From positions 1 to 29,875 of the forward strand of contig JWZX01002557.1 of NCBI GenBank assembly GCA_001275005.1: a stretch of 29,875 nucleotides of DNA. The letters run 5' to 3'. Source of the stretch: Chrysochromulina tobinii (Eukaryota > Haptophyta > Prymnesiales > Chrysochromulinaceae). A program made the position numbers and the translations under genes. The notes under the pieces are model-generated. The model did no database searches, had not been told where the DNA came from, and was given only the letters and a program-made list of their open reading frames with translations. Numbering within the stretch: the stretch's first letter is position 1; each line of letters starts with the position of its first letter. Below, piece by piece: positions 1 through 10,081 of this stretch.

Positions 1-2501
1 CCACCGCCGCCACCGCCGCCACCGCCGCCGCCACCCAAGCCGGCGACACCGGTACCACCCGTGGAGGAGTCGCCACCGCCTCCCCTCCCGCCTTCCCCCC
101 GTCAGCGCAGCCCCCCATACCCCCCATACCCCCCACCGGCGGAGGTTGAGCTCGAACTTCCCCCCGTGCGAATGGCCTCGAGCATCACAGAGGCGCCCAT
201 GAAGCTGGCGATGCCCAACGGCCTGGCGGACGAGAACGTGGCGCGCCGCGCGTGGAGCGGCAAGGGGGCGTCGATGGGCACGGGCTCATACTCACGCACG
301 TTACTCCGCTCGGCTGGGCGTATCCGCCGCCAGGTGACTATGCCACCCGCCCCTACCCGCCCCGTCGCCCGCACCTTGCCCCGCCCCCACCTCACCCTGC
401 CCGGCCTCGCCCCACCTCTTGACCCTCCTCAACCCCTTGCCCCCTTCCCCCATTTCCCGCCCCCCCCTTGCTTCCCAGGCGCATACCGGTAGGCTGATGC
501 GCGAGCTCGGCATCATCAGCGACACGTGGGATGGGCTCCGTCCAACAGCTATTGAACCATGGATGCTCGCCTTTCTCGAATTCGCCGCCACCAACCCCGA
601 CTTCCGTTTCGGCCTCCTCTCCGACGGCTACCTGCGCACCCTCAATGAGATGTACAAAAGCAGCCACTCACCCCCCGTCCTCCGTCGCCTTTCGACAGAG
701 GCGAGAGCACGGGGCTACCCCGGAATGGGCGGCCCAGGCGCCGTGGTGGGCAGCCCTAGGCTACGGGTGTACTCGCCACACGTGGCGGCCGGGCTCACGG
801 CCGGGCCGCCACCGGCCGCGCCGCCCGGTCAGCACGTCTCTGGACACCAGCAGTTTCGGCCACGCGAGGCAGCACCCCCTTCGCTCGCAACGGGTCTCAA
901 CCTGCGCGACGGCGGCGACGGTGTGATGGCCTCCGGCTGGACCTACCAGGGGACGGGGGGGAGCCTCCCACCCCCTTGGACCGGTAGCCAGCGCGGCGAT
1001 GGCTACCACTTGGTACGTGGCGACGGCTACCAGTCGCTCGTACGTGCCCCAACGGCCGGTGGTGGGCCGGTGCCAACTTCGTCAACTTCGTCAGCTTCGG
1101 TCGGCTATGGCCATGGCTATAGCATCGGGGGGTACTCCAAGATCGGGTTGGGCGCAATCGCCGAGCCCGCGTTCTTTCACCCGTGTGGGTACACGAGCTC
1201 GCATTCGGCCGTCATTCTGCCCGACGGCATGCCCGACGGCGCGGCGGCGCACGGCTTGACGATGCAGCCGCCGCTCGGCTCGGTCGTGCGCCTGCCTGAC
1301 GGAACCTCACTCTCATCTCGCGATCTCGTCTCGGCCTCTGGCGGCTTGCTCTCTCGCCAACACTCGACCTCGACGGCTCACGAGCAGTACGATTCGCATG
1401 CATGCACCGGGATCTCAGCCTACCCGTGCACAGCCCCCAGGGACACTAACCATTCGATGCTGAAGCGCGTGCGCTCCCTCCCCACCCTCGTCAACGAGCC
1501 GCATAGAGGCAGCTGCTCACACCTCCCGTCGAGGCCGGAGCCCCGAGGCTTGCTCTCGCGCTCACTCGGAGCGACGACGAGCGATGGCGGAGCCCCGGCC
1601 TCTTACGCCGGCAGCGGAGGCAACGGTGGCAGCGGAGGCAGCGGGATGGCGATCGAGAGCTTTCGGGCATGGGAGGCGCGGCGCATGTCTCATAGGGAGC
1701 ATGAGGCGTTACATCGAGTTGAGATGCCACCTCCGAACACGGCGCCGCCATTGCGCTCGCTCGCTGTCGGCGCTCACACAGGCCTTGGTAGCAGCGGCGG
1801 CGGCGGGCGGGGGGGTAATGCGCCCGCGGAGGCGGAGTGCCGAAGGCGCGAACGGGCCCACGGCGCCCACCACAGCGCCGGGCATTCCATCCGCTCCGCC
1901 CACCACGGCGCCAGCGCCCACAGACTTCCACCTAAGCTGCCCTCCGACCGCGACGCTCTTCTTACCGCCCTCACGTGGCCTTCAAGGATCGGGCCTGCTC
2001 AGCTGTGCAAGCGCCAACTCCTTCTCGCCCGCGGGCAGCACCAGCTCTCCTTCGCTGTTGCCTCTTCGCCGGCCGCCGAAAGCACCGGCTGAGAATCGGT
2101 GGCACACGTCTAGCTACTACGGCGTGCACTCGTCGTCGCAGCACCCCTCGTCGTTCGTGCTGGGTCCAACGCCTCATTCACATTCACATTCACAGCTGGG
2201 TCCAACGCCGCACAACTCCGCGGAAGGCTCTGCGCTCACAGGTGGCTCAGGTGGCGTAGAGCACGCCTGCTTGGCGCATGGGACTCCCATATTTGGGACG
2301 CTCGACCGGCCGCGCACCGGCGCGGCACTGCCCAAACCCGTCGTCGGCACGGCCTGCTTCGACTCCCGCCAGGTTCTCTCCCGATGGGCGACCCGCTACG
2401 TGGAGACGCCTCGACCTGGAGCAACTAGAGCCGAGCACGACACATCTGGGCTGGTCCCGCCGACGCGGGGGGAGCGAAAGGCCTCGAATCCTTACCTGTA
2501 G
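1..2501 (+). CDS. Proline/serine-rich protein of unknown function, 5' truncated, probably three exons
   Basis: The frame is open to the left edge, so the start is missing. Proposed exons are <1-333, 479-1814 and 1924-2501 (749 codons in total, in frame). The protein starts with a polyproline run, then has a more ordered stretch encoded around 150-660, including a segment reading TAIEPWMLAFLEFAATNPDF and ending near NEMYKSS, that spans the first intron in phase 0. The rest is Gly/Ser/Pro-rich low complexity, with a duplicated LGPTPH...LGPTPH element near the end. I recognise no family. The first intron is clear. The second is inferred because the natural-looking frame changes from the one ending at a TGA at 2090-2092 to the one ending at 2499-2501. 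A one-base indel in the G-run at 1809-1815 would explain this equally well. The next gene starts about 180 bp downstream on the same strand. Confidence 0.55.
334..478 (+). other. Intron 1 of the proline/serine-rich gene
   Basis: CAG|GTGACT at 331-339 is the donor and TTGCTTCCCAG, ending at 478, is the acceptor. The 145-nt interval is strongly C/T-rich, with C-runs before the acceptor. Codons on both sides are complete (phase 0) and the frame changes across the interval as splicing requires. Confidence 0.75.
1815..1923 (+). other. Possible intron 2 of the proline/serine-rich gene
   Basis: A GTAATG donor at 1815 and a CCCACAG acceptor ending at 1923 would shift the reading frame to the one that stays open to 2501. 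Acceptors ending at 1875 or 1914 are equally frame-compatible, so the 3' end is uncertain. A frameshift in the adjoining G-run is the alternative. Confidence 0.35.
2159..2210 (+). repeat. Short coding direct repeat
   Basis: CTGGGTCCAACGC occurs twice, at 2159-2171 and 2198-2210, separated by three ATTCAC hexamers. It encodes two LGPTPH blocks around a Ser/His stretch. Confidence 0.7.
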
Positions 2502-2637
2502 CGTCTGAGTTCAGACGTTTACGTTCGATGACTCCGTTATATTGTGTGGACGAGGGTGGGTGGGATTGGGACAGGTTTGCTTGGGAGTTATGTTCTTGGC
2601 AGCTCAGCGGCCTCGTGGCACAGTTTGTATTCATACC

Positions 2638-2645
2638 TACATGTA
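2638..2645. promoter_or_regulatory. Palindrome TACATGTA in the helicase 5' leader
   Basis: An 8-bp perfect palindrome lies in the AT-richer leader, 17 bases before the first in-frame ATG (2655) and 44 before the preferred ATG (2682). Three further exact copies in the window are also in spacers. A regulatory role is inference. Confidence 0.35.
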
Positions 2646-2681
2646 ATCAACGTAATGACGTACAGCAAGACGACCGAGGCG

Positions 2682-4442
2682 ATGGCGTCGTCGGATTCCT
2701 CGACGAGGCTGTCGCTCAGTAATGCGAATCGCAAAATACTGAGCGACTTCCTTGCGTCCTTTGCCAGTTGCGAGGGTCAGCAGGTTAAACAACAGCCTGC
2801 CAGGACAGCAGCTGCAAAGCCGATGACCGTGCCATCGCCCATCGCCAGCGTGTCTGCAAATCAGCTGCCCGCCTTCGAGCACAGACTTGAGCTCCTTCGC
2901 ACAATCGGAAATTCACAGGTGACGCTCATTCGTGGGGCCACCGGCTGTGGCAAAAGCACGCAGTTGCCAAAGCTGTTGCTGCTCCAAGCCGCCGAGACGA
3001 AGACAGCTGCCTCTATTGTGGTGGCGCAGCCTCGGCGGCTAGCGGCGATGGCGCTCGCGGAGCGCGTCTCATCGGAGCTGGGGGAAGATGGCTGTGGCGG
3101 ACTTGTCGGTTACCGCATCCGCGGCGAGGCCCGGGTGTCGTCCAAGACGGTCATCACGTTTACGACCACCGGGCTCTTGCTGCGGCAGCTGGAGGGCGAC
3201 CCAAACCTGGAGTCGATCTCGCATCTCATCGTGGACGAGGTGCACGAGCGCAACGTGGACACTGACCTGCTGTTGCTCGTTCTCCGACGCGCTCTCGCTG
3301 CACGCACGACTCGGTGCACCATCGTCCTCATGTCAGCCACCGTCGCTGCAGAGCCCTTCGTCGAGTACTTCGCAAGCGCAGTGGCGGGCGGCAGCGCTCA
3401 GATCGGTCGTTACGACATCCCCGGGCGCGCCTTTGCAGTGGAACAGCTCTACCTGGAGGACGCCCTCGCGCACACGGGCTACGTGTGCGGTCCGCACCAC
3501 GTGCGAGAGAAGCCCCTGCCCGCTGAGCCGACGCAGCGTGCGTCCAGCAAGGCTGCCGCAGAAGCTCGCGAGGCAGCTGCGGTGGCAGAGGCCGCAGCTG
3601 CCTCCGTGGCGGAGTCGGGCAAGTCGTCCACGGCGGAGGCGGGCGAGGTTGGAGGCAGCGGCGCGGCCATCCGCGCGGCCAACCTCGCCGAGCGCGCCAC
3701 CAAATTGTCCAACGCTGCGGCTGCGACCTCCGCAACTCACGCCATCGGCGGCATCGCGACGGAGTGGCTGAGTGGGCTTGGGGCCGCAGCGACAGCGGAG
3801 CGGTTTGGTGCCATCGCCACCACGCTGCGGGCCATGGATTTGAGTGTTGTGAACGAGGAGCTCGTGCACGCCCTCGTTGCGCGCCATCACGCCCAGCACG
3901 CAGGCGACGGTGCAGTGCTCGTCTTCGTGCCCGGCGTGGCAGAGATCGAGCGGGTCGCCGAGCGCCTCGAGCGACGACCTGACGTCCCGTCGGGCGCCCC
4001 GTCGGGTGGCGCTCGCGCCTCGCCGTTTTATGTGGTGCGGCTGCACTCGCAGCTGAGCTCGGCGGAGCAGCGGCTCGCGTTTGCGCGCGCGCCACGCTCA
4101 GGCCAGACAAAGGTCGTCGTCGCCACTGACATCGCCGAGACCTCTCTGACCATTGATGACGTCACGCTGGTCATCGATGGCGGCTTGCACCGCGCGCCGA
4201 ATGTGGAGCCGCGCACTGGCATCATGTGCCTGCGCACCGCGCGTATCTCTCTCGCGGCCGCCAAGCAGCGTGCGGGGCGTGCCGGGCGCGTGCGGGCAGG
4301 CGTCTGTTATCATCTCTTTTGCCGGATCGAGGCGACCGAAGGCATGGCGAACTCTCCAACCGCAGAAATCCTGCGTGTCCCTCTCGAAGGCTCGGTGCTC
4401 CGTCTGCACGGGCTGCTCGCCAGCGGCAGCAGCGGCAGCAGC

Positions 4443-4473
<31 letters not shown>

Positions 4474-6569
4474 GCGACGGCGGCGGCGGCGGCGGCGGCT
4501 TTTCGGCGGCGGAGATGTTGGCGGGAGCCCTCGAGCCTCCGGACCAATCGTCTGTCCGACGGGCGGTGGACTCTCTGGTCACGCTCGGCGCACTGGCCCG
4601 CCAGGGTGAAGGCGAGGTCCTTTTGCCTTTAGGTGCGCGCCTGGCGCGCCTACCGACAGAGCCGGGGCTGGCCAAGTGCTTGCTGACCGCCCAAGCCCTT
4701 GGGTGCTCGGAAGCGCTCGCATTGCTCATCGCCGGCTTCGAGTCCGCGCACGACCCCTTCGGACGAAGGACGGCAGAGGCGGGTGCGGCGCGGCGCGCGC
4801 TCGATGCGAGCTCGTGCCACCTGGCTCTCTTACGAGCCCACGCGGAGTGGGCCGCGGCTGCGGACGATGCAGAGAGGCGAAGGGTCGTCGACGCGCGCGG
4901 TGTGAACGGCGCGACGCTGAGGGACATTTCGAGCGCAGCGGCGCGCCTGCTTGACAGTATAGGGGAGCCGCACGGACGACGGCCAGCGGGCGATGCCAAG
5001 GGCGGTGGCAGCGGCGGCGGCGGGGCGAGCGACGCCGCACTCGCCAAGGCTTGTTTGCTCACCGGAGGCGCTGCCCTAGTCACGCGCGCCAGCGGCGGCG
5101 CCGGGAGGCCGATTGAGCTGCTCTGGAAGTCGCACAAGGCAGAGCTCATGCTTCGGCCTCACGCGGCGACGGTGCTCGGCTCGAGCGCTGTCTCGAGCGC
5201 TGTGCGTGTGGAGGCGGGCCAGCTTTGTGTCACGCTGGGCGCCATGCGCTCACCTGCCGGGCTCGTGGCACACGACGTGACGCTGGTCACTCCGCTCGCC
5301 GTACTTCTCTTCGGCCCACGACCAGCTGGACTACCCGAGGTCGTCAGGGCCGGAGCCGGCTTAGCCAGGGCAGGAGCCGAGCTGCGGCCTGGAGCCGCCG
5401 CCGCCGCTGTTGTCCAGGCGGCTGCGGGTGCCGGTGGCGGCGCTTCCACCCACGGCGGCGAGTGTGCATTGGGAGAGGAGGCGAGCGTCCCAAATATGGG
5501 AGAGGGGGCGAGCGTGGCTGTCGAGCTTGCGGGCGCTATGGTGACGATACCAACGGCCGATGCACGTTTACTCGCGGGCCTGCGAATGCACCTGGACGCG
5601 GCGGTGGCGAGCGAGGGGGCTCGGGGGGGGGCGACCAACGAACAAGCGTGGCGTGCATCGCTGAGCCGCGTCGTTGGAGAGCTCATGAGGCCGATGGACG
5701 TTCCGTGGGCGGGACTGCCCGAAGGGTGGCGCTGCGAGGCCGACGCCGCGGGCGCACCGTTATTTCGTTCACTTCTTGATCCGACCCACATGAGCCGTCA
5801 GAAGCCCACGATGAGTGCCGCACGGTTCGCTGCGAGCGCCGCGGCCGCCAAGGGCTCACTCCAGCGCGCGAACGAAGAGCATGAGGCCAAGCGACTGGAG
5901 CGCGCTGCGGCCCGTGCCAAGGAGGCGGAGGCGGCAGCGCTGGCGGCAGCCGCTCGGCAGGAGGAGACGCGTGAGGAAGAAGAGGCCCGAGCGAGGGCCA
6001 AGGCGGAAGAGGCCGCGGCGGACAGGGCTGCCGAGGCTGCCCAGCTGCGTGCCGTGACGATGGCCCGGGCGGCCGCAGCGGAGAAGGCCGAGGCGAGCGC
6101 TCGACGCAGCGCGGGCGTGGCGGGTAGCTTGTATGGGGGCGTGGCCAAGTTGCTCGCCGAGCTCGAGCTGGCCGACCGGTACGCAGGCGCCTTCGCCGCG
6201 GCAGGCTACGACAACGCGGCGCTCCTGAGGGTAGCCGAGGCTATCGACGAGGGGAAGGCCGATGGCACGGGCGAGGGCTTAGCCGCGCTCGAAAAGATGA
6301 TCGAGGCGGTGGGACTACGTGGAGGCTCAGCGGTGAAGGTGCGTAAGCGGCTCACCGAGCCGCCAAAGCAGGGAGGCGCCAGAGGCGGCAGTGGGAGCGG
6401 CGGCGGCAAGGGTGGCGGCGGCGAAGGCGGCGGCGGTGGCAGCGGCGGTGGTGGAGGAGGAAGTGGAGCCAAAGGCAGAGCCACCGGAGCAAAGGGTGGC
6501 CGCAGCGTAGCGCGCGCGAAGGAGGGCAGTGGACGTGGAGGAGCAGGTGGTGGCGGCGCCCATCAATAG
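2682..6569 (+). CDS. DEAH/RHA-family RNA helicase with SAM-like domain and Gly-rich tail
   Basis: An ATP-dependent RNA helicase of the DEAH/RHA group, 1295 aa from ATG 2682 (good context, G at -3 and +4; ATG 2655 is the alternative). Motifs in order: I GATGCGKST (85-93), Ia AQPRRLAA, II DEVH (185-188), III SAT (218-220), V ATDIAETSLTIDDV (481-494), VI QRAGRAGR (529-536). HA2/winged-helix and OB-fold regions follow. DEVHERN resembles the DHX29/DHX36/DHX57 branch, but by eye I cannot choose between them. Unusual parts are an Ala-rich insert of about 70 residues between motifs III and V, a Gly/Ser tract (about 581-606) inside the HA2 region, a charged Ala/Glu coiled coil (about 1045-1145), a SAM-like helical domain (about 1150-1222) and an RGG/Gly-rich tail. 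Such helicases act in RNP remodelling, translation or G-quadruplex unwinding. No intron is needed. Confidence 0.9.
4424..4500 (+). repeat. GGC/GGT trinucleotide tract inside the helicase
   Basis: An in-frame GGC-rich run encodes about 26 Gly/Ser residues with one Asp. It interrupts the region after motif VI and is probably a flexible loop that expands by slippage. Confidence 0.8.
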
Positions 6570-6817
6570 ACAACGTTCTGCAATGTGATTAGAAAGCAAA
6601 GCGGTTTATTAGCTTTTACAAGTACCAACGTACATACAGTCAAGAGGTGTCCAAGAACTGTTTGCGCCACCGCGGGTCGCGGGATCCGGGATGCGGCCGC
6701 GGTCCCGATTTCATCTCGTCTCCCCGGCGTGCGAGCAGGGTCCCGGGCTCTACGTGACGGCGGCGGCGCTCATCACCGACCCCAGGCCCACCCCCACACC
6801 CGCACCAGGCTTTGGCT

Positions 6818-9800
6818 CTACTTCACCTCTCCGCTCACTAGTATTGCTTCCTCTTGCTCATCCTTATCCTCGGTGGGCTCGGACTCGCACGGCGGTTGGT
6901 CGCTGTTCTCGGTGGGCTCGGCCTGAAACCAGTGCTCTCTCCTCCGACCACCGCCCCAGGGGCTGAAGGAGTGTTGGTCGCTCAAGGAGCTGAACAAGGA
7001 CGCACTCGCGCCCACCCCGAGCGATTTGCGCCGGCGGAGGACCGCGCGTAGCGACCCTTCCACATCCGGCGAGATGCCCTTGGATGCGAGCACACGGCGG
7101 GCCGAGAGTTCAATGGACATACCCCGATCGACTGTCGACATCTGGCCACTGCTGCTGCGGCGACGTAGAAGCAGCCCCCTGATGCTGCTGGCAGGTGACC
7201 GCTCCTCTACGTCGGCGGCCGATCCACTCACAGCATTGGCTGCGGCCCCGCCGGCGCTGTCGTCACTGTGAAAGCTGCCGTCGGCACTGCCGCCGCCGTG
7301 ATTGCCGCCATGATTGCCGTCTTTGCCGTGATTGCCGTCGGCATTGCCGTCGCCGTGATTGCCGTGATTGCCGTGATTGCCGTCGCCGTCGCCGTCGCCA
7401 TCGAAGCTGGCGCCGGCGCTCAACAGAACGCTGAACCCTGGCGCCGTGGTGGGCGTCTGGGCTGCGGACGACGCGGGCGGCAACGCCGGGCGCGCCGTCT
7501 CGGCTGCGGTAGAGGAGGCCGCCGCCGACGATGACGGCGACGACGATGATGGCGTGGACATGCCTGATAGGTGTCGTGATGTTCGTCGGTCGGCCGACGA
7601 CGATAACAATGGACTTAGGGGCCGAGGCGGCCGTTCTGCGAAACGGGGTATCGGCCGCATCGTGCGACGGAGTTGGGGAAAAGTGGGGGGTGAGGCCCCA
7701 GGGAGCTTGGGGAGGCTCGGCCGAGGGCCCGGCTCATTCAGAGCCGGTGTCTCCACGCCGACTGAGCGCAGCGCCTTCCGGATGAGCAACGCAAAGAGCG
7801 AGTATGGGATCGGGCCGACGGCCTCGTCTCGCAGAACTTTCGAGCCCCGCAGCATGGTCTCCAGCCCGCGATCCACTTGCTGCTCCGAGACCTCAAGCCC
7901 AATCTCGTCGAACGCCTTGAGGAGAGAGTCCCGGCCGAAGCCGCCCGCCGCGCAACTCTCGCACGCGTAAAACTCCGTGAGGCACTGGTCGAGTTGGAGG
8001 GACATGCCCTTGTCGACCGCGTGGGCGGTGGTCACGTTGGCGTTGGAGAGCACCCACAGCCGGAGAGGCTGGCGGAGCACCATCGGGAGTTCGCACCGCG
8101 GCGTGGTGTGGTGGAGCCCGTGCATGGCGCCGATGGAGCGTGCCACAAAGGTGGGCACGTCCTGCGGGTAGTCGCCCTGCACCGTGAATGCATGCGCGCC
8201 CGTCTCGACCAGGCACGTCGTTATGCCGACCATGCAACCACCGCGGATGTCGGTGTCGAATCGGTCGCCCACCATGCAGATCGTCTTCCTGTCGCCGCTG
8301 TGCCCTTGCTCGCGGAGTAGCTTGATGGCGTGCTCCATCATGTACTGCTTGCCATCCTGGCCGCCCTTGCCCAGGCAGTGCACACGCCCCATGCCTCGTG
8401 GCGGGATGATCGCTTTCAGCATGGCCGCAAACATGCCCGGCCCCGGCTGCGGCCACACGTAGCCGCCGTACGAGTCGTCGACGGCAGGGTTGGACGAATC
8501 ATCCGCCGTGTACGCGAGGTGCGCGCCGTGCCCGAGAAGGTACGACAGGTTGCGGATGTACTCGTAGCTCCAGTCTGCAGGCGAGGGCTCGCCTGTCGTT
8601 GGGTCGTTGCAGCTGCCGAGCGGCCCGTCGATGAACATCACCACCCAGACCAGAGGCGTCTTCGGGTGCGCCGCCGCTATCGTCGCCCAGTGCTTGGCTT
8701 CCGTCTCTGACAGCGCGGTGCGAATCTCCCACGTGTCGACGAGCGCTGGGCAGCGCTCGCGCAGCATCGCGAGCCAAAAGTCGCCCGACGCGCCGCTGAC
8801 GACAAAGACCTTGGCGCCGACGGGGATGTGGTCGGCCATGAACTCCACCTGCGCCTCCGCCGCGGTCCACACGCAGTGGGGCGGCAGCTTCTCGGCCGCC
8901 AGATAGTACCTGGGCGTGCGCAGCTTACGCCGCACCGCCTCGGACGACTTGGCACCCGTATTGGACAGGTACACGAACTGCTTGCCCGTGGACACGAGCC
9001 ATTCATGGAAGGTGCATGCGCCCGCGATGAGCGAGTTGGGCCGGTAGACGGTGCCGTCGAGGTCGATGAGGAAGCCGGTGATGCGCGAGAGCGTTGGGTC
9101 GTACCGTCGCGTCGGCACATCGGTCGGGGTCGGCGGCCCAGCCTCTGCCGCCGCCGCGGCGCCAGCGAGCAGTGAGGCATGCCTAGCCGCGAACGCCGCT
9201 TCGAGCCCCGCGAGATCCTGCAAGGAACTGGAGCTGCGGACGAGAAGAGTAGATGACGTGGGCGGGATCTTCCCGGCGGCGGCCGAGACATGCGCCGCCT
9301 CGAGCGCCGCGAGGTTCGGCAAGGAATTGGAGCTGCGTTTGTTCGAAGAGATCTCGGAGGTGATCTCGGAGGTGTCACCTCGTACCTCGGGGGCGTCGGA
9401 CCAGATCAACGCACCGAGGTCCGCATCATGCATGGGGCCGAGGCTCTCAATGGCACCCTGCAGCACCTCGTCATCAGCCGAGACTCGGCGGCGGCGGCCC
9501 CCGATCCTCGAACCGGACGGCTCGCCCACGTCACCCATATAGCCGCCCACAATGTCCATGCCGATCTTGGGCGGCTGCACGAGCTGCGGCCGCAGTCCGA
9601 AGGGAGAGAGGGCACCGTCCCTCTGCACTTGACCGGCACGCATGGCTATTGGCACACCGCTGCGGGAGGGCACAGGAGACAGCAGGCCGTCCCTGACCGA
9701 GTCCGGGGACAAGTCCGAACAGTAGTCCGAAGCGGAGGTGCCGGCGGGCTCGCCCTGTTTTGATGGGCCGTGGCCACCCTCGACAGCTTCCGTCGCCGCG

Positions 9801-9946
9801 GGCGTGAAAGCGATTTCGGGCGGCTCCTGGACCGAATCTGGGCTCTGTTGGGCTGAAGGCGCAGAGCTCGCCGCCACGGGCAGGGAAGCTGGAAATGTCG
9901 GCGCACTCACGTCGGCACCCATCCCTTTGGGAACCCGACCATGCAA
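6818..9946 (-). CDS. HAD-superfamily phosphatase (class IIA, PGP/NagD-like) embedded in a long disordered protein
   Basis: A 1042-aa protein from ATG 9946-9944. The phosphatase core covers about residues 285-645: DLDGT (295-299, nucleophile Asp and acid/base Asp), SNTG (328-331), LGKGG (525-529) and GDRFDTD (560-566). The long stretch between motifs II and III fits the large C2 cap of class IIA enzymes such as phosphoglycolate and 4-nitrophenyl phosphatases. Residues about 650-730 could be a degenerate EF-hand-like helical pair, but I see no intact calcium loop. The first 280 residues and everything after 735 look disordered. The N-terminal part repeats an RSS(N/S)SL..LA.LEAA element twice. 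The tail holds an Asp/Asn/His/Gly tract and basic RRRSSS and RRRKS sites that look like kinase targets. The gene ends 249 bp from the convergent helicase gene. The substrate cannot be read from the sequence. Confidence 0.85.
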   Translation of the reverse strand: MHGRVPKGMGADVSAPTFPASLPVAASSAPSAQQSPDSVQEPPEIAFTPAATEAVEGGHGPSKQGEPAGTSASDYCSDLSPDSVRDGLLSPVPSRSGVPIAMRAGQVQRDGALSPFGLRPQLVQPPKIGMDIVGGYMGDVGEPSGSRIGGRRRRVSADDEVLQGAIESLGPMHDADLGALIWSDAPEVRGDTSEITSEISSNKRSSNSLPNLAALEAAHVSAAAGKIPPTSSTLLVRSSSSLQDLAGLEAAFAARHASLLAGAAAAAEAGPPTPTDVPTRRYDPTLSRITGFLIDLDGTVYRPNSLIAGACTFHEWLVSTGKQFVYLSNTGAKSSEAVRRKLRTPRYYLAAEKLPPHCVWTAAEAQVEFMADHIPVGAKVFVVSGASGDFWLAMLRERCPALVDTWEIRTALSETEAKHWATIAAAHPKTPLVWVVMFIDGPLGSCNDPTTGEPSPADWSYEYIRNLSYLLGHGAHLAYTADDSSNPAVDDSYGGYVWPQPGPGMFAAMLKAIIPPRGMGRVHCLGKGGQDGKQYMMEHAIKLLREQGHSGDRKTICMVGDRFDTDIRGGCMVGITTCLVETGAHAFTVQGDYPQDVPTFVARSIGAMHGLHHTTPRCELPMVLRQPLRLWVLSNANVTTAHAVDKGMSLQLDQCLTEFYACESCAAGGFGRDSLLKAFDEIGLEVSEQQVDRGLETMLRGSKVLRDEAVGPIPYSLFALLIRKALRSVGVETPALNEPGPRPSLPKLPGASPPTFPQLRRTMRPIPRFAERPPRPLSPLLSSSADRRTSRHLSGMSTPSSSSPSSSAAASSTAAETARPALPPASSAAQTPTTAPGFSVLLSAGASFDGDGDGDGNHGNHGNHGDGNADGNHGKDGNHGGNHGGGSADGSFHSDDSAGGAAANAVSGSAADVEERSPASSIRGLLLRRRSSSGQMSTVDRGMSIELSARRVLASKGISPDVEGSLRAVLRRRKSLGVGASASLFSSLSDQHSFSPWGGGRRREHWFQAEPTENSDQPPCESEPTEDKDEQEEAILVSGEVK
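7290..7402 (-). repeat. ATTGCCGTG-type tandem repeat encoding NHG/DG units
   Basis: A 9-bp unit (ATTGCCGTG and variants on the + strand) repeats with interruptions. On the minus strand it encodes a tract of the type GDGDGDGNHGNHGNHG in the HAD protein tail. It is low complexity, rich in possible metal ligands, and in frame. Confidence 0.75.
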
Positions 9947-9949
9947 CCC

Positions 9950-9981
9950 AACCTGATCAGATCGGAACCTGATCTGATCGG
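9950..9981. promoter_or_regulatory. Tandem 16-bp dyad element before the HAD gene
   Basis: Two adjacent 16-bp units, AACCTGATCAGATCGG (9950-9965) and AACCTGATCTGATCGG (9966-9981), differ at one base and contain TGATCA-type dyads. They start 4 bases upstream of the HAD start codon, so they are probably in its promoter or leader. A binding role is inference. Confidence 0.4.
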
Positions 9982-10081
9982 CAAGGGATGCGTTGCGAAT
10001 CGTCGGAGGACGGCCATCGACAGTATTCTAAAAATGGTCAAAAACTTCGTCACCTTTACGTCAATTTTGGGAGGGTACTCC

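Noticed and set aside
3328-4110. Long minus-strand open frames opposite the helicase (also 4310-5149 and 5159-5791)
   Set aside because: They are Arg/Pro/Ala-rich shadows of a GC-rich gene whose sense strand has all helicase motifs. No domain is recognisable in the antisense frames.
4098-4547. Minus-strand frame with a long polyalanine run
   Set aside because: It is the complement of the helicase GGC tract; no independent support.
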